Shown in pieces: positions 37,915 to 49,946 of a stretch of 64,000 nucleotides of DNA (the stretch's first letter is position 1; each line of letters begins with the position of its first letter). The stretch covers positions 332,001-396,000 of the forward strand of contig JACVTC010000079.1 of the NCBI GenBank assembly GCA_016946835.1, in the 5' to 3' direction. The notes under the pieces are model-generated. The model had not been told where the DNA came from, did no database searches, and saw only the letters and a program-made list of their open reading frames with translations. The position numbers and the translations under genes were made by a program. This DNA comes from Neocallimastix lanati (nom. inval.) (lineage: Eukaryota; Neocallimastigomycota; Neocallimastigomycetes; Neocallimastigales; Neocallimastigaceae).

Positions 37915-39610
37915 TTTTTATTTTATTTTATTTTATTTTATTTTATTCAATCTGTACTTTCTTATTTAATATTCTACTTTTTATTTTATTTTATTTTATT
38001 TTATTTTATTTTATTTTATTTTATTTTATTTTATTTTATTTTATTTTATTTTATTTTATTTTATTTTATTTTATTTTATTTTATTTTATTTTATTTTATT
38101 TTATTTTATTTTATTTTATTTAATCTGTACTTTATATTCAAATTTGTACTATTTATTTTATTTTATTTTATTTTATTCAATCTGTACTTTCTTATTTAAT
38201 ATTCTACTTTTTATTTTATTTTATTTTATTTTATTTAATCTGTACTTTATATTCAAATTTGTACTATTTATTTTATTTTATTTTATTTTATTCAATCTGT
38301 ACTTTCTTATTTAATATTCTACTTTTTATTTTATTTTATTATATTTTATTTTATTTTATTTTATTTTATTTTATTTTATTATATTTTATTTTATTTTATT
38401 TTATTTTATTTTATTTTATTTTATTCAATCTGTACTTTCTTATTTAATATTCTACTTTTTATTTTATTTTATTATATTTTATTTTATTTTATTTTATTTT
38501 ATTTTATTTTATTTAATTCAATCTGTACTTTAATTATATTCTACTATTTATTTTATTTTATTTTATTTTATTTTATTTTATTTTATTTTATTTTATTTTA
38601 TTTTATTTAATCTGTACTTTATATTCAAATTTGTACTATTTATTTTATTTTATTTTATTTTATTCAATCTGTACTTTCTTATTTAATATTCTACTTTTTA
38701 TTTTATTTTATTTTATTTTATTTAATCTGTACTTTATATTCAAATTTGTACTATTTATTTTATTTTATTTTATTTTATTCAATCTGTACTTTCTTATTTA
38801 ATATTCTACTTTTTATTTTATTTTATTATATTTTATTTTATTTTATTTTATTTTATTTTATTTTATTATATTTTATTTTATTTTATTTTATTTTATTTTA
38901 TTTTATTTTATTTTATTTTATTTTATTTTATTTTATTTTATTTTATTTTATTTTATTTTATTTAATCTGTACTTTATATTCAAATTTGTACTATTTATTT
39001 TATTTTATTTTATTTTATTCAATCTGTACTTTCTTATTTAATATTCTACTTTTTATTTTATTTTATTTTATTTTATTCAATCTGTACTTTCTTATTTAAT
39101 ATTCTACTTTTTATTTTATTTTATTTTATTTTATTTTATTTTATTTTATTTTATTTAATCTGTACTTTATATTCAAATTTGTACTATTTATTTTATTTTA
39201 TTTTATTTTATTTTATTTTATTTTATTTTATTCAATCTGTACTTTCTTATTTAATATTCTACTTTTTATTTTATTTTATTTTATTTTATTTTATTCAATC
39301 TGTACTTTCTTATTTAATATTCCACTTTTTATTTTATTTTATTTTATTTTATTTTATTTTATTTTATTTTATTTTATTTTATTTTATTTTATTTTATTTT
39401 ATTTTATTTTATTTTATTCAATCTGTACTTTCTTAATTAATATTCTACTTTTTATTTTATTTTATTTTTATTAATACTTTATTCTTTTATATTACTTCAC
39501 TATTTATTTTATTTTATTTTATTCAATCTGTACTTATATTTATGTTTCTACTATTTATTTTATTTTATTTTATTTCATTTTATTTTATTTTATTCAATCT
39601 GTATTTTCTG
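37915..39610. repeat. Composite (TTTTA)n array with spacer in copy C
   Basis: Blocks of TTTTA pentanucleotide alternate with about 30-bp spacers reading TTCAATCTGTACTTTCTTAT + TTAATATTCTAC, or a variant TTTAATCTGTACTTTATATTC. Higher-order units of 100-250 bp are themselves repeated (for example 38130-38330 and 38600-38820). Open frames made of YFILFYFILF repeats are artefacts of the pentanucleotide. Copy A has the same array with fewer spacers. Confidence 0.93.
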
Positions 39611-40017
39611 TTGATAATATAAACAAAGTATTAATGTATTAATAATAATTAATAATATTTAAAATAAAATAAAAAAAATATAATAATTATTTTATATATG
39701 TAGTAATTATATATATATATATTTTTATTTAATTTTCTAAAAAAAGTTTTTTTAGTCATAATAAACGTGGGAGAGGTCCAAAACGCCAAATTTTTTCACG
39801 TGATATATCAAATTTTGAGGCTTTTTAAATTAATAGTTATATGATACTATTTTGTTGTATTATTAATTTGTAATTTTTTTCTTAAAATTTATTAAGTGAA
39901 TAATTAAATAAATTATAATGGTTAGATAAAAATAAATATTTTTTTACAAAAAAAAAAAATAAAATAAAATATTCAAACAATTAAAAATTTAATATTCAAA
40001 CAATTAAAAGGTTTATT

Positions 40018-41690
40018 TTAAAAAAAAAAATATTAATAAAATACTTTAACAATTATATAGATTTATTTATTTAAAAAAAATATTAATAAAATACTTTAAC
40101 AATTATATAGATTTATTTATTTAAAAAAAATATTAATAAAATACTTTAACAATTATATAGATTTATTTATTTAAAAAAAATATTAATAAAATACTTTAAC
40201 AATTATATAGATTTATTTATTTAAAAAAAATATTAATAAAATACTTTAACAATTATATAGATTTATTTATTTAAAAAATATTAATAAAATATTTAAACAA
40301 CTATTAATAAAATACTTTAACAATTATATAGATTTATTTATTTAAAAAAAATATTAATAAAATACTTTAGCAATTATATAGATTTATTTATTTAAAAAAA
40401 AATATTAATAAAATACTTTAACAATTATATAGATTTATTTATTTAAAAAAAAATATTAATAAAATACTTTAACAATTATATATATTTATTTATTTAAAAA
40501 AAATATTAATAAAATACTTTAACAATTATATAGATTTATTTATTTAAAAAAAATATTAATAAAATACTTTAACAATTATATAGATTTATTTATTTAAAAA
40601 ATATTAATAAAATATTTAAACAACTATTAATAAAATACTTTAACAATTATATAGATTTATTTATTTAAAAAAAATATTAATAAAATACTTTAGCAATTAT
40701 ATAGATTTATTTATTTAAAAAAAAATATTAATAAAATACTTTAACAATTATATAGATTTATTTATTTAAAAAAAAATATTAATAAAATACTTTAACAATT
40801 ATATATATTTATTTATTTAAAAAAAAATATTAATAAAATACTTTAACAATTATATAGATTTATTTATTTAAAAAAAAATATTAATAAAATACTTTAACAA
40901 TTATATAGATTTATTTATTTAAAAAATATTAATAAAATACTTTAACAATTATATAGATTTATTTATTTAAAAAAAAATATTAATAAAATACTTTAACAAT
41001 TATATAGATTTATTTATTTAAAAAATATTAATAAAATATTTAAACAACTATTAATAAAATACTTTAACAATTATATAGATTTATTTAATTAAAAAAAAAT
41101 ATTAATAAAATACTTTAACAATTATATAGATTTATTTATTTAAAAAAAATATTAATAAAATACTTTAACAATTATATAGATTTATTTATTTAAAAAAAAA
41201 TATTAATAAAATACTTTAACAATTATATAGATCTATTTATTTAAAAAATATTAATAAAATATTTAAACAATTATATAGATTTATTTATTTAAAAAAAATA
41301 TTAATAAAATACTTTAGCAATTATATAGATTTATTTATTTAAAAAATATTAATAAAATATTTAAACAACTATTAATAAAATACTTTAACAATTATATATA
41401 TTTATTTATTTAAAAAAAAATATTAATAAAATACTTTAACAATTATATAGATTTATTTATTTAAAAAAAAAATATTAATAAAATACTTTAACAATTATAT
41501 ATATTTATTTATTTAAAAAAAAAATATTAATAAAATACTTTAACAATTATATATATTTATTTATTTAAAAAAAAAATATTAATAAAATACTTTAACAATT
41601 ATATAGATTTATTTATTTAAAAAAAATATTAATAAAATACTTTAACAATTATATAGATTTATTTATTTAAAAAAAAATTAATAAAATATT
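40018..41690 (-). repeat. Satellite array of family I copy 1
   Basis: Inverted counterpart of the array at 1-1350, with units reading TTAACAATTATATAGATTTA + TTTATTT plus an A-run and TATTAATAAAATACT, and the longer TTTAAACAACTATTAATAAA variant. It fills the space between the transposase stop and the transposon terminus. Confidence 0.93.
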
Positions 41691-42043
41691 TAAACAATTA
41701 TTAATAAAATTAATTATAAACATTAATAATAAAATATAAAAATATAAAAATATATTATTGATATTAATAATAAAGTATAAAAATATAGGATTATTTATTT
41801 TAAAAAAAATATAAATAAAATATTTAAACAATTATTAATAAAATTAATTATAATAATAAAATTATAGAATATTTATTTAAACTACATAAATTTTATCAAG
41901 TATATAAACATTTTAACTTTTTAATAATTATAAATTTTTTAATTAATAAATTTAATTATAAGTTTTTGTATGAAAGAATTTTAATGATTTTTTCTTTTGG
42001 AAATTCCTCTGTCATTTCATAATTATTTATTATTAAATAATAT

Positions 42044-43460
42044 TTATAAAATATTATTTAAATTAGTTAAACATTCAAACCACAATTTAGAAAGATCACT
42101 TCTATCATATTTTATATTAATTAACTTGGCTTCTTTATTTTTGTATTTTTCAATTAAGATATTAATTTCATCAGTTTTTGTTTTTATTTTTTTTTTCATT
42201 CTCCAAATTCCTTTTATTTTCATTTGGTAATCATAATATGATAAATGTTCCTGTTCTTTTAATTTATTTATTAATTCATAAAAATTTGGTTTCATTGGAA
42301 ATAGTTTATTTAAAGAATTATTGAGTGATTCTGAAGCATTATTGGTTATATGTTCAATATTATTATAATAATTCCAACTTTTCATATCGTAACCAATTAA
42401 ATATGTTTCATAAAAATATTCTAAAAATTTTAAAAATTGACAAGAATTTTTTTCAATGGATTTAGTTTTAATTAATGAAAAAATATCCATTATGTATTCA
42501 GGGTTGATAAATGGTAAGTTTGAAATTCCTTTGTAATAATTAAATATTTTTTCATCATCGTTCACTTCATTACGGCACAATTCATTTTTTTTAATTTCTA
42601 ATAAATTTTTATAATGCCAAATACAATATTTAATATTTATATTAGGAAATATTTTTTTAACTGCTTTGGATATGCCTTTTTCAAAATCGCAATGTACATT
42701 TTTTGGTTCAGTTATAATATTATTATTAGAATTTTGTTTTAATTTATTGAATAACATTTTATATGTTTTTTGCTTTTTATTTCTTAATATTGCATAAGAA
42801 GTAGTATAAAAACTATTCAATTCTTTAACGTAAGTTCTAGTAATAAACACTTGTTGACTAAATTTAGGTGCGATATAAAAAGTACCATCCACAAATATAT
42901 CATTATTTCTTAAATAATTTTGCTTGAAAAGGGGATTGAAAAATTACTAAATCAGAATTTTTGAATATCATAAAATCTTCATTTCGTTCAGTTTTATAAT
43001 ATTCAGATTCATTAGGAATTTCATTAAAAGTTGTTACATTGGATGGTAGTTTTTTATTAATACTTCTTAATATTAGAGTTTTAACTGAAATATATTCTGG
43101 ACACGGATATATAAATCCCATTTCTTTAGAAATTTCATTATATAGTCTTTTTCGTTTTATATCAAAAGGATTTGAATGTTTTTTAATTTCATCTTTAATT
43201 TTATGTTTCATTACAGATAGGGATACACTGTATTCGTTTCCAGGATGATTATGTAAACTCTCATATTTTAAGATTTCTTTCTCATTATTTAAAATAATAA
43301 AAGATTTACATTTATTATTTTTTTTATATTCGGTACATTTATAAACTCTTGAATTATCTTTCCTTGAATGTGAAAAATTAAATTTATATTGTTTATTAAT
43401 AATGATTTGTTCTTCTCCTTTATTAGACTCACTTATATAAATAGTTATGTTTTCTTCCAT
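42044..43460 (-). pseudogene. FLYWCH-MULE transposase of family I copy 1, one frameshift
   Basis: N-terminal FLYWCH finger (YKCTEYKKNNKCKS...ESLHNH) then a MULE DDE domain (VDGTFYIAPKFSQQ, HCDFEKGISKAVKK, CIWHYK). Two open blocks, 43460-42903 and 42892-42044, are separated by a five-base deletion relative to copy 2 (around 42897-42902), which shifts the frame between LFKK and the DDE domain. Otherwise uninterrupted. Related to, but clearly distinct from, the family II transposase. Confidence 0.9.
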
Positions 43461-43864
43461 TTATAAATTTTAATATATAGTTTTTAATTATATCTTTTAA
43501 ATTATTATATTAATTATCTAAATATTATTTTTTAATATTAATTCTGAACAATTAAATATTCAATTTTTTTTAAAAGATAAAAAGTATTTTAATTATTTCT
43601 TTTTCTTTTAATTTTTTTTAAAAAAAAAACAGATACATAAAGTATATATGAAAATATTTTAATTTTTATTATTTAAAAGTAAATTATTTATTTAATGTAT
43701 ATAAAAAAAACTTAATTATTTATTTATTCTAAATTAATATTAATTATTTTTTTTAATATATACTAATAAAGAATTTATGAATTAATTAATTATTTTATTT
43801 ATATTATAATCTAATTAAATTATTAACTTTTAAGTCTTTTTAAAACAACAAATATATATAGCAT

Positions 43865-44250
43865 TTTTTAGCATATAAAGTAGAACTGGGCTTTCTACTG
43901 GTTGTTATGTGGCGACTTAATAATCATCTGGTGTCCGGCCAACCCCTGCTGGTATCTATTCTTGATCTGATTTTCCCGATAGTGTTTGGAGAAAGGGTAA
44001 AGGGGTTATAATGGCACAATTTCAGGTAAGTATTAATTCCGCTCCTACCATTATTGGATTGCCACGTATTTAATTTCTATATTTGATCACCCATGGCATC
44101 CTAGTGTAGTTGTATAGCCTATACTGTGAGGGTTACGAGTTCAATTTCTATAGGATAACACGGATGTTATTTGGCAAGACATGTCTACTGGAGCTACCTC
44201 TGCTTAGGAATTTGGAGCGCCGACGTCGTACTGATATAGTATAAGATATA
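43865..44250 (+). ncRNA. GC-rich island A inside family I MULE, tRNA-like pol III boxes
   Basis: About 385 bp of balanced composition between transposase start and transposon end, on the strand opposite the transposase. TAGTGTAGTTG (44102-44112) matches a tRNA A box at about 10 of 11 positions. AGTTCAATTTC (44138-44148) matches a B box at about 9 of 11. The spacing (36 bases) is a little short, and the acceptor and T stems pair only partly. The core motif GCGCCGACGTCGTACTGATA follows at 44215-44239. Conserved in copy 2 (57285-57645), apart from a 21-base segment between CTGG repeats that copy 2 lacks. Could be a SINE captured by the MULE ancestor. Transcription is not shown. Confidence 0.45.
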
Positions 44251-45226
44251 TATACCAAAGTATATATGTTCTTTACAAGCCCATATATATAATATGGGAT
44301 AGACATGTGAATTCATATGTGTAAAAAACCTATTTATATATCTCTACAAAACGGTTGCTGTAATATATAAATAGTAATTGAAATGTGAACAACAAATTTT
44401 AATTTTTGAAATTTCAATTTACAGTTATAATTTAAGTCTTATAAAAATATTATTTTGTAATTTTTATTATTATTTAATATTTTATTTATAAATTATATAT
44501 AAAATAAAAGGTTTAATTCTATTATTAATAACAACTAAAGTTTTAGTTATAATATAAAAAATTAATATTTTAAATAATATTAATTTAAATATAAATTTAT
44601 AAAATAAAATTTTTTAATAATAAAATATAAAAATATTATATTGATATTAATAATAAAATATAAAAATATAAAAATATAAAAATATAATATTAATAGAAAA
44701 ATATAAAAATATAATATCAATAATAAAATATAAAATATAAAAATATAATATAAATATTAATAATAAAATATAAAAAATAAGGTTATAAGGAAAATAATTA
44801 TTTATCATTTTCCTTATAACATGATTGTCAAAAAAAAAAAAATTATATAAAAATATTTTATTTTTTATTGACCTTTTTAATTTTTATTTATTTATTTATT
44901 TACTTATTTATTTATACATTTATTTCTTTTTTACTTAAAATTATATTAAATTTTATGGCGTAATAATATAAATTTTAAAAGCCACAAATAAATAGATGGC
45001 TTATTAAAATTTCAAAAAAAAAAAATTGGCGAAATGGACCACATTCAATAAACGTTTGTCTTAATTATTTTTATTATTATTTAAAAATTTATTTATTCAT
45101 TTATAATTTATTTATTCATTTATTTATTTATTACATTATAATACGCCATGTTTTCCGAAATACACTACAACAAAATACAAATTTATGTAATAAAAATTTT
45201 CGAAATGACACACCCCCATCAATTAC

Positions 45227-45827
45227 ATGTTTTATATTTAGTTGTGGCTTTTATATATGCATATTAATATATAATTAATTTATAATGTATTTAATATAAT
45301 TTAATTTAATATTTTATTAAACTTGAATATAACTTCATATAAAGTTAACATATTGAAATAATATTTAATACTATTAATTTTTAAAAAAATATTTTAATAT
45401 TTGTTTACAATAATATATTATAATATTTAACAAAAAATATTAAAATTTGTCTTTAAAATTGTTAAATATATTAGAAATAGATTAATCTTTACCTAAATAG
45501 AAATTTCATAATTACAATTATATTTAATTGGTTTAAAATTATTAAATAATTTTAAAGTTGTGGTCATGATGGAATAATAGAATATTCAGTGAATAATAAT
45601 AATTTACCAAATTTTCTAATATGAATAAATTTTATATTAGTTATTTAATTTAAAGATTTTGTATAAATATAAATGAATTTCACCAAAAATGTTATTTCTT
45701 TAAAAAAATAAAAAACAAAATACGAAACAAATAAACAAAAATATTAGTTATAATTTATTGAAAATATTAAATAATAATTCATAAATAAACTATTATCTAA
45801 ATAAAAATTATTATAATAGCAACTAAA
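45227..45827. other. Upstream flank of the ankyrin-like gene
   Basis: AT-rich, no reading frame. It begins at the right target duplication of family II copy C, so the transposon sits about 600 bp upstream of the next gene's start codon and may have displaced distal promoter sequence. Confidence 0.6.
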
Positions 45828-47254
45828 ATGACTGCTACTGAATTTGAAAGTTTTGAAAATATTCTATTCACTAACTTAAAGAAAGGAAATACAAAAGCTC
45901 TTAAAATTATTGAAGAAAATGAAAAATTAATTAAATTTTATCTTAATGATGATCAAACAATAATCAAAAAATTTGTAACTGATTTCAATAACGTCCTTCT
46001 TGATAGAAATGTAAAATATGACAATTACAAATTATTTGAAGAAGTTTTAAATCACAGATTATTTACCAAAGTTTTAGATCAATTTAGAGAAAGTGATATT
46101 TTAATAAGAGCTTGTGCTGATGTTAAAATGTTTTATGTTTTTGTTCATAGTAAAGTATCAATATTAAATATACTAATATATTAATGATTATTTCCTAAAT
46201 AATAATTTTTTTATACTAAATATATATAATATACATATACTTTTTATATCGTTTATATAATATATCTAAAATATTTTTTAAAATATTGATTAATCTAAAA
46301 TTAGATCCAAATTCTTATAATGAATATTTCAATAAAAAACTTATTAAATGGCTTCTTACTATGAATATCAATTATGGGGTTCAAGATGAATTAGGAAGGA
46401 CTGCTTTAATGTATGCTGTTAAATATAAGGATGAATATTTTGCTGTTGAGAAAATGATACATGGAAAGCACATTAATCTCCTTGATAAGAATGGAAATAG
46501 TGTTTTGTTCCATGCTTGCGAAGCTTATTTCACATTAGAAGAATTCTTAAAGTATAGAGATTTATTCGATGTTAATCATTTGAATAATAAAAATGAAAAT
46601 CTTTTCTTATTTGCAGCAAGAAACAAAAAAATAAATTGTTATGAATATCTTGATGTATTAAAGAAATATAACGATTATGATGTAAACATTGTAAATGATG
46701 AAGGAATGACTGCTACAATGTATGTAATATCACATGGACAATACAAAATACTTCAATACCTTTTGAAAAATTATCAAATTGATGTAAATCATGTAAATAA
46801 ATTTGGTAATAGTTTACTTTCAGTCTTAATTAATAGCTACTATGAATATTATTGTAAGAACATTGAAAGGGAAGAAGGATTTGGTATGGAAATGATGGAT
46901 TTCAAAAGATATGCCCTTTGCTTCAAAGTTTTAAATAAATATGGTTGTGATTTCAAAAGAACTATTGATGAAGAAAATAACACCGTAATTGATGTTCTTT
47001 CAAAAGTGAATGATAAAATTATTTCAAAATATCTTCTTAAGAAAGGTAATATTGATTTCATTGTTGAAAGTAATAAACAAAGTCAAAAGTATCCTCAAAT
47101 AGATGGTTCAAAGCGTATTATTAAAAAGAATAGTAAAATTCTTAACGAGGGATTAGAAGATGTCTTACACACTTCAAGTTCTATTGGAAATAAGATTAAT
47201 TCAGGTTTAGGAAAAGTAATTAATTACGCATTCTATCCCGGTTCAAACAATTAA
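45828..47254 (+). CDS. Ankyrin-repeat-like protein, two exons
   Basis: Exon 1 45828-46149, intron 46150-46304 (GTAAAG ... AATTAG), exon 2 46305-47254; phases match and give about 423 residues. The N-terminal 100 residues are helical and charged (MTATEFESFENILFTNLKKG). Exon 2 contains degenerate ankyrin units: ELGRTALMYAVK, KNGNSVLFHACE, NKNENLFLFAARN, DEGMTATMYVISHGQYKILQ and KFGNSLLSVLINS. A Lys/Ser-rich tail follows. No signal peptide or membrane segment. Ankyrin repeats mediate protein binding; the partner is unknown. Exon 1 must use the donor at 46150, since the GT at 46155 would break the frame. Confidence 0.8.
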
Positions 47255-47785
47255 TGAAATAATTGAAAATGTCAAACAAAATTTGATAATTTAAATTATT
47301 AATATTTTTATTAAATTGTAAAATATTATTATAATTGTTAAGAATCAGAAATTTATGGTTTATAATGTCAATTTTATTAGTATAATTTATGATAAGGAGT
47401 TACTAGCACTTAATTATTCTAAATTAAATGCTTTTATATTAATACATTATGACTTATAAATTATTAATAATATATTTTAATACATTTGAAACTTTTTTTT
47501 TCATACATTTCATATTCTTACAATAATAATATCTATAATATATATAATTATAATATTTTTAATAATCAATTATAATATTTATAATAATTAGAGCAACAAA
47601 ATTAATAATAATAACAGTTCAAAAGAAAAAAAAATTAAAAAATAATAAAATAAAATACAATAACAATAAAAAAAAATTAAAAATAAATTAAAAATAAAAT
47701 AAAATAAAAATTTAAAAAAAGAAATAAAATAAAATAAAAATTTAAAAATAATAAAATAATAAAATATAAGAGAAACAATATCAAT

Positions 47786-47855
<70 letters not shown>

Positions 47856-48590
47856 AAGAATATTAAAAAGAATATTATTAAAATTTATTTAGTTTTCTAT
47901 TTAAATAAAAAATATTTTTTAAATATTTTTTAATTTTATATTATTAATGTGTAATGCTATTTAAATTATTTTTTTTTTTTTTTTTTTTTTTTTTGAAATA
48001 ACATACATTTTATGTTGATAAAGGATTAAGTTATAAATCAATAAAACATTATATTATTGAAAATGAATAAAATTATTAAATAAAATAAATCATATTACCA
48101 TCTAAACAATTACTATAAATTAAATAATAATAATAGTAAATATTTTAAATAAATAATATAAATAAATTAAATTGTTAAAATTATTAAAATTATTAAATAT
48201 TTTATTTTAAAGAACAATGTAATTTTGATAATAAAAATTAAAAATATTATATTATAAAAATCTTAATGTAAACTTAAGTTTAAAAATAATGATAATTGTT
48301 TAAAAATAATAATTAGATAGTTTTATTTTAAAATCTTTAATTTAAAAGAAAAATATATAAACTTGTAAAAAATCTCAAATTTAAAAAAGCAGAATAAATA
48401 AATAAAAACAATTAATTTCTCAAAAATTATTAATTTAAAATTTTATTATCTTTTAACTTAAAGAAATTCCTTTTCTCAAAAATTATTAATTTAAAATTTT
48501 ATTATCTTTTAACTTAAAGAAATTCCTTTTCTTTTTAGTTTAAGATATTTTGTGTTTTAATAAAATTTTAATTTGATAATTATAAAACAA
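47255..48590. other. Intergenic, simple repeats only
   Basis: AT-rich spacer with AAAT tetranucleotides (about 47787-47856), a T-run of about 23 near 47970 and a perfect 56-bp tandem duplication (48421-48532). No coding frame. Ends at the poly(T) that marks the tail of the minus-oriented SINE. Confidence 0.65.
48421..48532. repeat. Perfect 56-bp direct tandem duplication
   Basis: Two consecutive identical 56-base units beginning CAAAAATTATTAATTTAAAA (48421 and 48477). Identity over the whole unit indicates a recent duplication by slippage or unequal exchange. Confidence 0.85.
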
Positions 48591-48598
48591 AATTTAAT

Positions 48599-48636
<38 letters not shown>

Positions 48637-48886
48637 CTATCCCTTGTAAGTCTTGATCATATCATCCCAGCCACAACAGACAACTAATATCAGACAATCT
48701 TTATAGCGGGTGTATCAGGATACAACAAAGTGCTCTCATGCCATACCATTTCGGCGTCGACGCTCTCAGTCACAGATTACAGAACCACAAGATTTGGAGA
48801 TGATGGTTACGGCAAGCCACAACCACATACACTATAACATTATTATTTATTTACTACATTACCTTTCTCCAAATTAGGAAATCTAT

Positions 48887-49396
48887 GATATAAAACAAAT
48901 ATGTGTAGCAACATATTTGTATATTTGAATATTTGTATATTCAGATATTAAATTTATATCTTATTATTTATAATAATTTATATTATTATATATTTTATAT
49001 TATTATTTATATTTTATATTATTTATATTTTGTATATATTATTTATATTCCTTATATATATTTCTTAAATATTAAATTATACTTCTTATTTTAAATTATT
49101 AAAGTTTATAATTATTAAAGTATATATAATTAATATAATAGTTTATATTATTTATATATTATTCATATTAAAATATTATTTATTTATATATATATTATGT
49201 TTATATATATATATATTTATTTATAATAATTATATATTATTAATACTTTACAGTATAATTAATATTAACTCTTATTCTTGTTTTTGTTTTTCTTTAGTAG
49301 AAATAATATTGTAATTATAAAATAAATATTAATAAAAATTATTAATAACTCAAATACACTTATTAAACCAGCTACAACATAAAGAATATCACATTA
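48887..49396 (+). repeat. 5' LTR of the gypsy element
   Basis: 510 bp starting GATATAAAACAAATATGTG (or TGATAT if the preceding T belongs to the LTR) and ending AAAGAATATCACATTA. The boundary was set by comparison with the 3' LTR: sequences agree up to CACATTA and then diverge into the primer-binding site. Very AT-rich, with multiple TATA-like stretches that could serve as promoter and polyadenylation signals. Confidence 0.95.
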
Positions 49397-49401
49397 AAAA
49401 T

Positions 49402-49418
49402 TGGTGCGAAGTGTGAGG
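49402..49418 (+). other. Primer-binding site
   Basis: TGGTGCGAAGTGTGAGG lies five bases after the 5' LTR. TGG pairs with the universal tRNA CCA end, and the following bases would pair with an acceptor/T-arm ending CACTTCGCACCA. That resembles the 3' end of fungal tRNA-Phe, but the primer identity is a guess without the host tRNA set. Confidence 0.65.
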
Positions 49419-49828
49419 TTGTAGTTAAAAATAGGTTTATTAGTGTATAGTTATTAATTGTAATTAATATTTATTATTTAGTTAGATTTCGGAGAAATTG
49501 CGTTTAGAGGTTAAAGACGTCGTTTCTCAACATTTTAATTAAATTTAGTGTTAGAGTTATTGTAGTAAAATATGAAGTAGGAGACTGGGAAATCGAACCA
49601 GAATAAAAACGATTAACCTATATTCATATACTACAATATTATCAATAAATTTCATATTTAAAATTTAATAATTAATTTTTGTTTAATGCAAAAGTTAGTG
49701 TAAATAAAATTTTTACTAATTAGGAAATAATTATTAATTAATAATAATATAACTTTAGGGTTAGGAAATAATTTATCTTAGTATATCTTAGTAGATAGTT
49801 GTTAATCATTAACTTTAAAATTGAATAA

Positions 49829-49850
49829 TAATAATAATAATAATAATAAT

Positions 49851-49896
<46 letters not shown>
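49829..49896 (+). repeat. (AAT)n in the gypsy leader
   Basis: About 68 bases of ATA/AAT triplets in the transcribed leader, 50 bases before the gag start. Such a tract would make the leader unstructured just before the initiation codon. Confidence 0.85.
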
Positions 49897-49946
49897 TATA
49901 AAAAAAAAAATACATATACACATACAATATATTCATTTAATAAAAT

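Larger units (their letters stand above)
39769..45046 (-). mobile_element. MULE family I, copy 1, full length, nested in copy C
   Basis: Ends: GGGAGAGGTCCAAAACGCCA at the left and TTGGCGAAATGGACCACATTC at the right, imperfect inverted repeats sharing GGTCCA and CGCCAATTTT. A 9-bp duplication AATAAACGT flanks it (39760-39768 and 45047-45055). The undisturbed site is visible in family II copy A at 28869-28877, so the insertion is exact. Internal order, read right to left: AT-rich palindromic leader with GTTATAAGGAAAAT hairpin, GC-rich island, transposase (43460-42044), satellite array, conserved terminus. 5,278 bp. Confidence 0.93.
33032..45217 (+). mobile_element. MULE family II, copy C, full length with two nested insertions
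   Basis: Terminal inverted repeats of about 50 bp: left GGGGAGTGTGCATTTCG..., right ending ...CGAAATGACACACCCCC. A 9-bp target duplication ATCAATTAC flanks it exactly (33023-33031 and 45218-45226), which fits the 9-11 bp typical of Mutator elements. The 12.2-kb span includes an unclassified 1,845-bp insertion (33381-35225) and family I copy 1 (39769-45046). Without them the element is about 5.05 kb. The transposase (35734-37170) is decayed. Insertion order: copy C first, then the two guests. Confidence 0.92.

Noticed and set aside
38259-39436. Three long open frames rich in YFILFYFILF
   Set aside because: They are translations of the TTTTA pentanucleotide, which is free of stops in some frames. 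No gene.
44102-44158. A functional tRNA gene
   Set aside because: A and B boxes are visible, but the anticodon stem and parts of the acceptor and T stems do not pair, and the spacing is short. It is tRNA-like only.
46150-46190. Ankyrin gene ending at the first stop (118 codons)
   Set aside because: A GT donor at 46150 and an AG at 46303-46304 join the frame to 316 further codons with ankyrin-like units in matching phase, so the stop lies in an intron.
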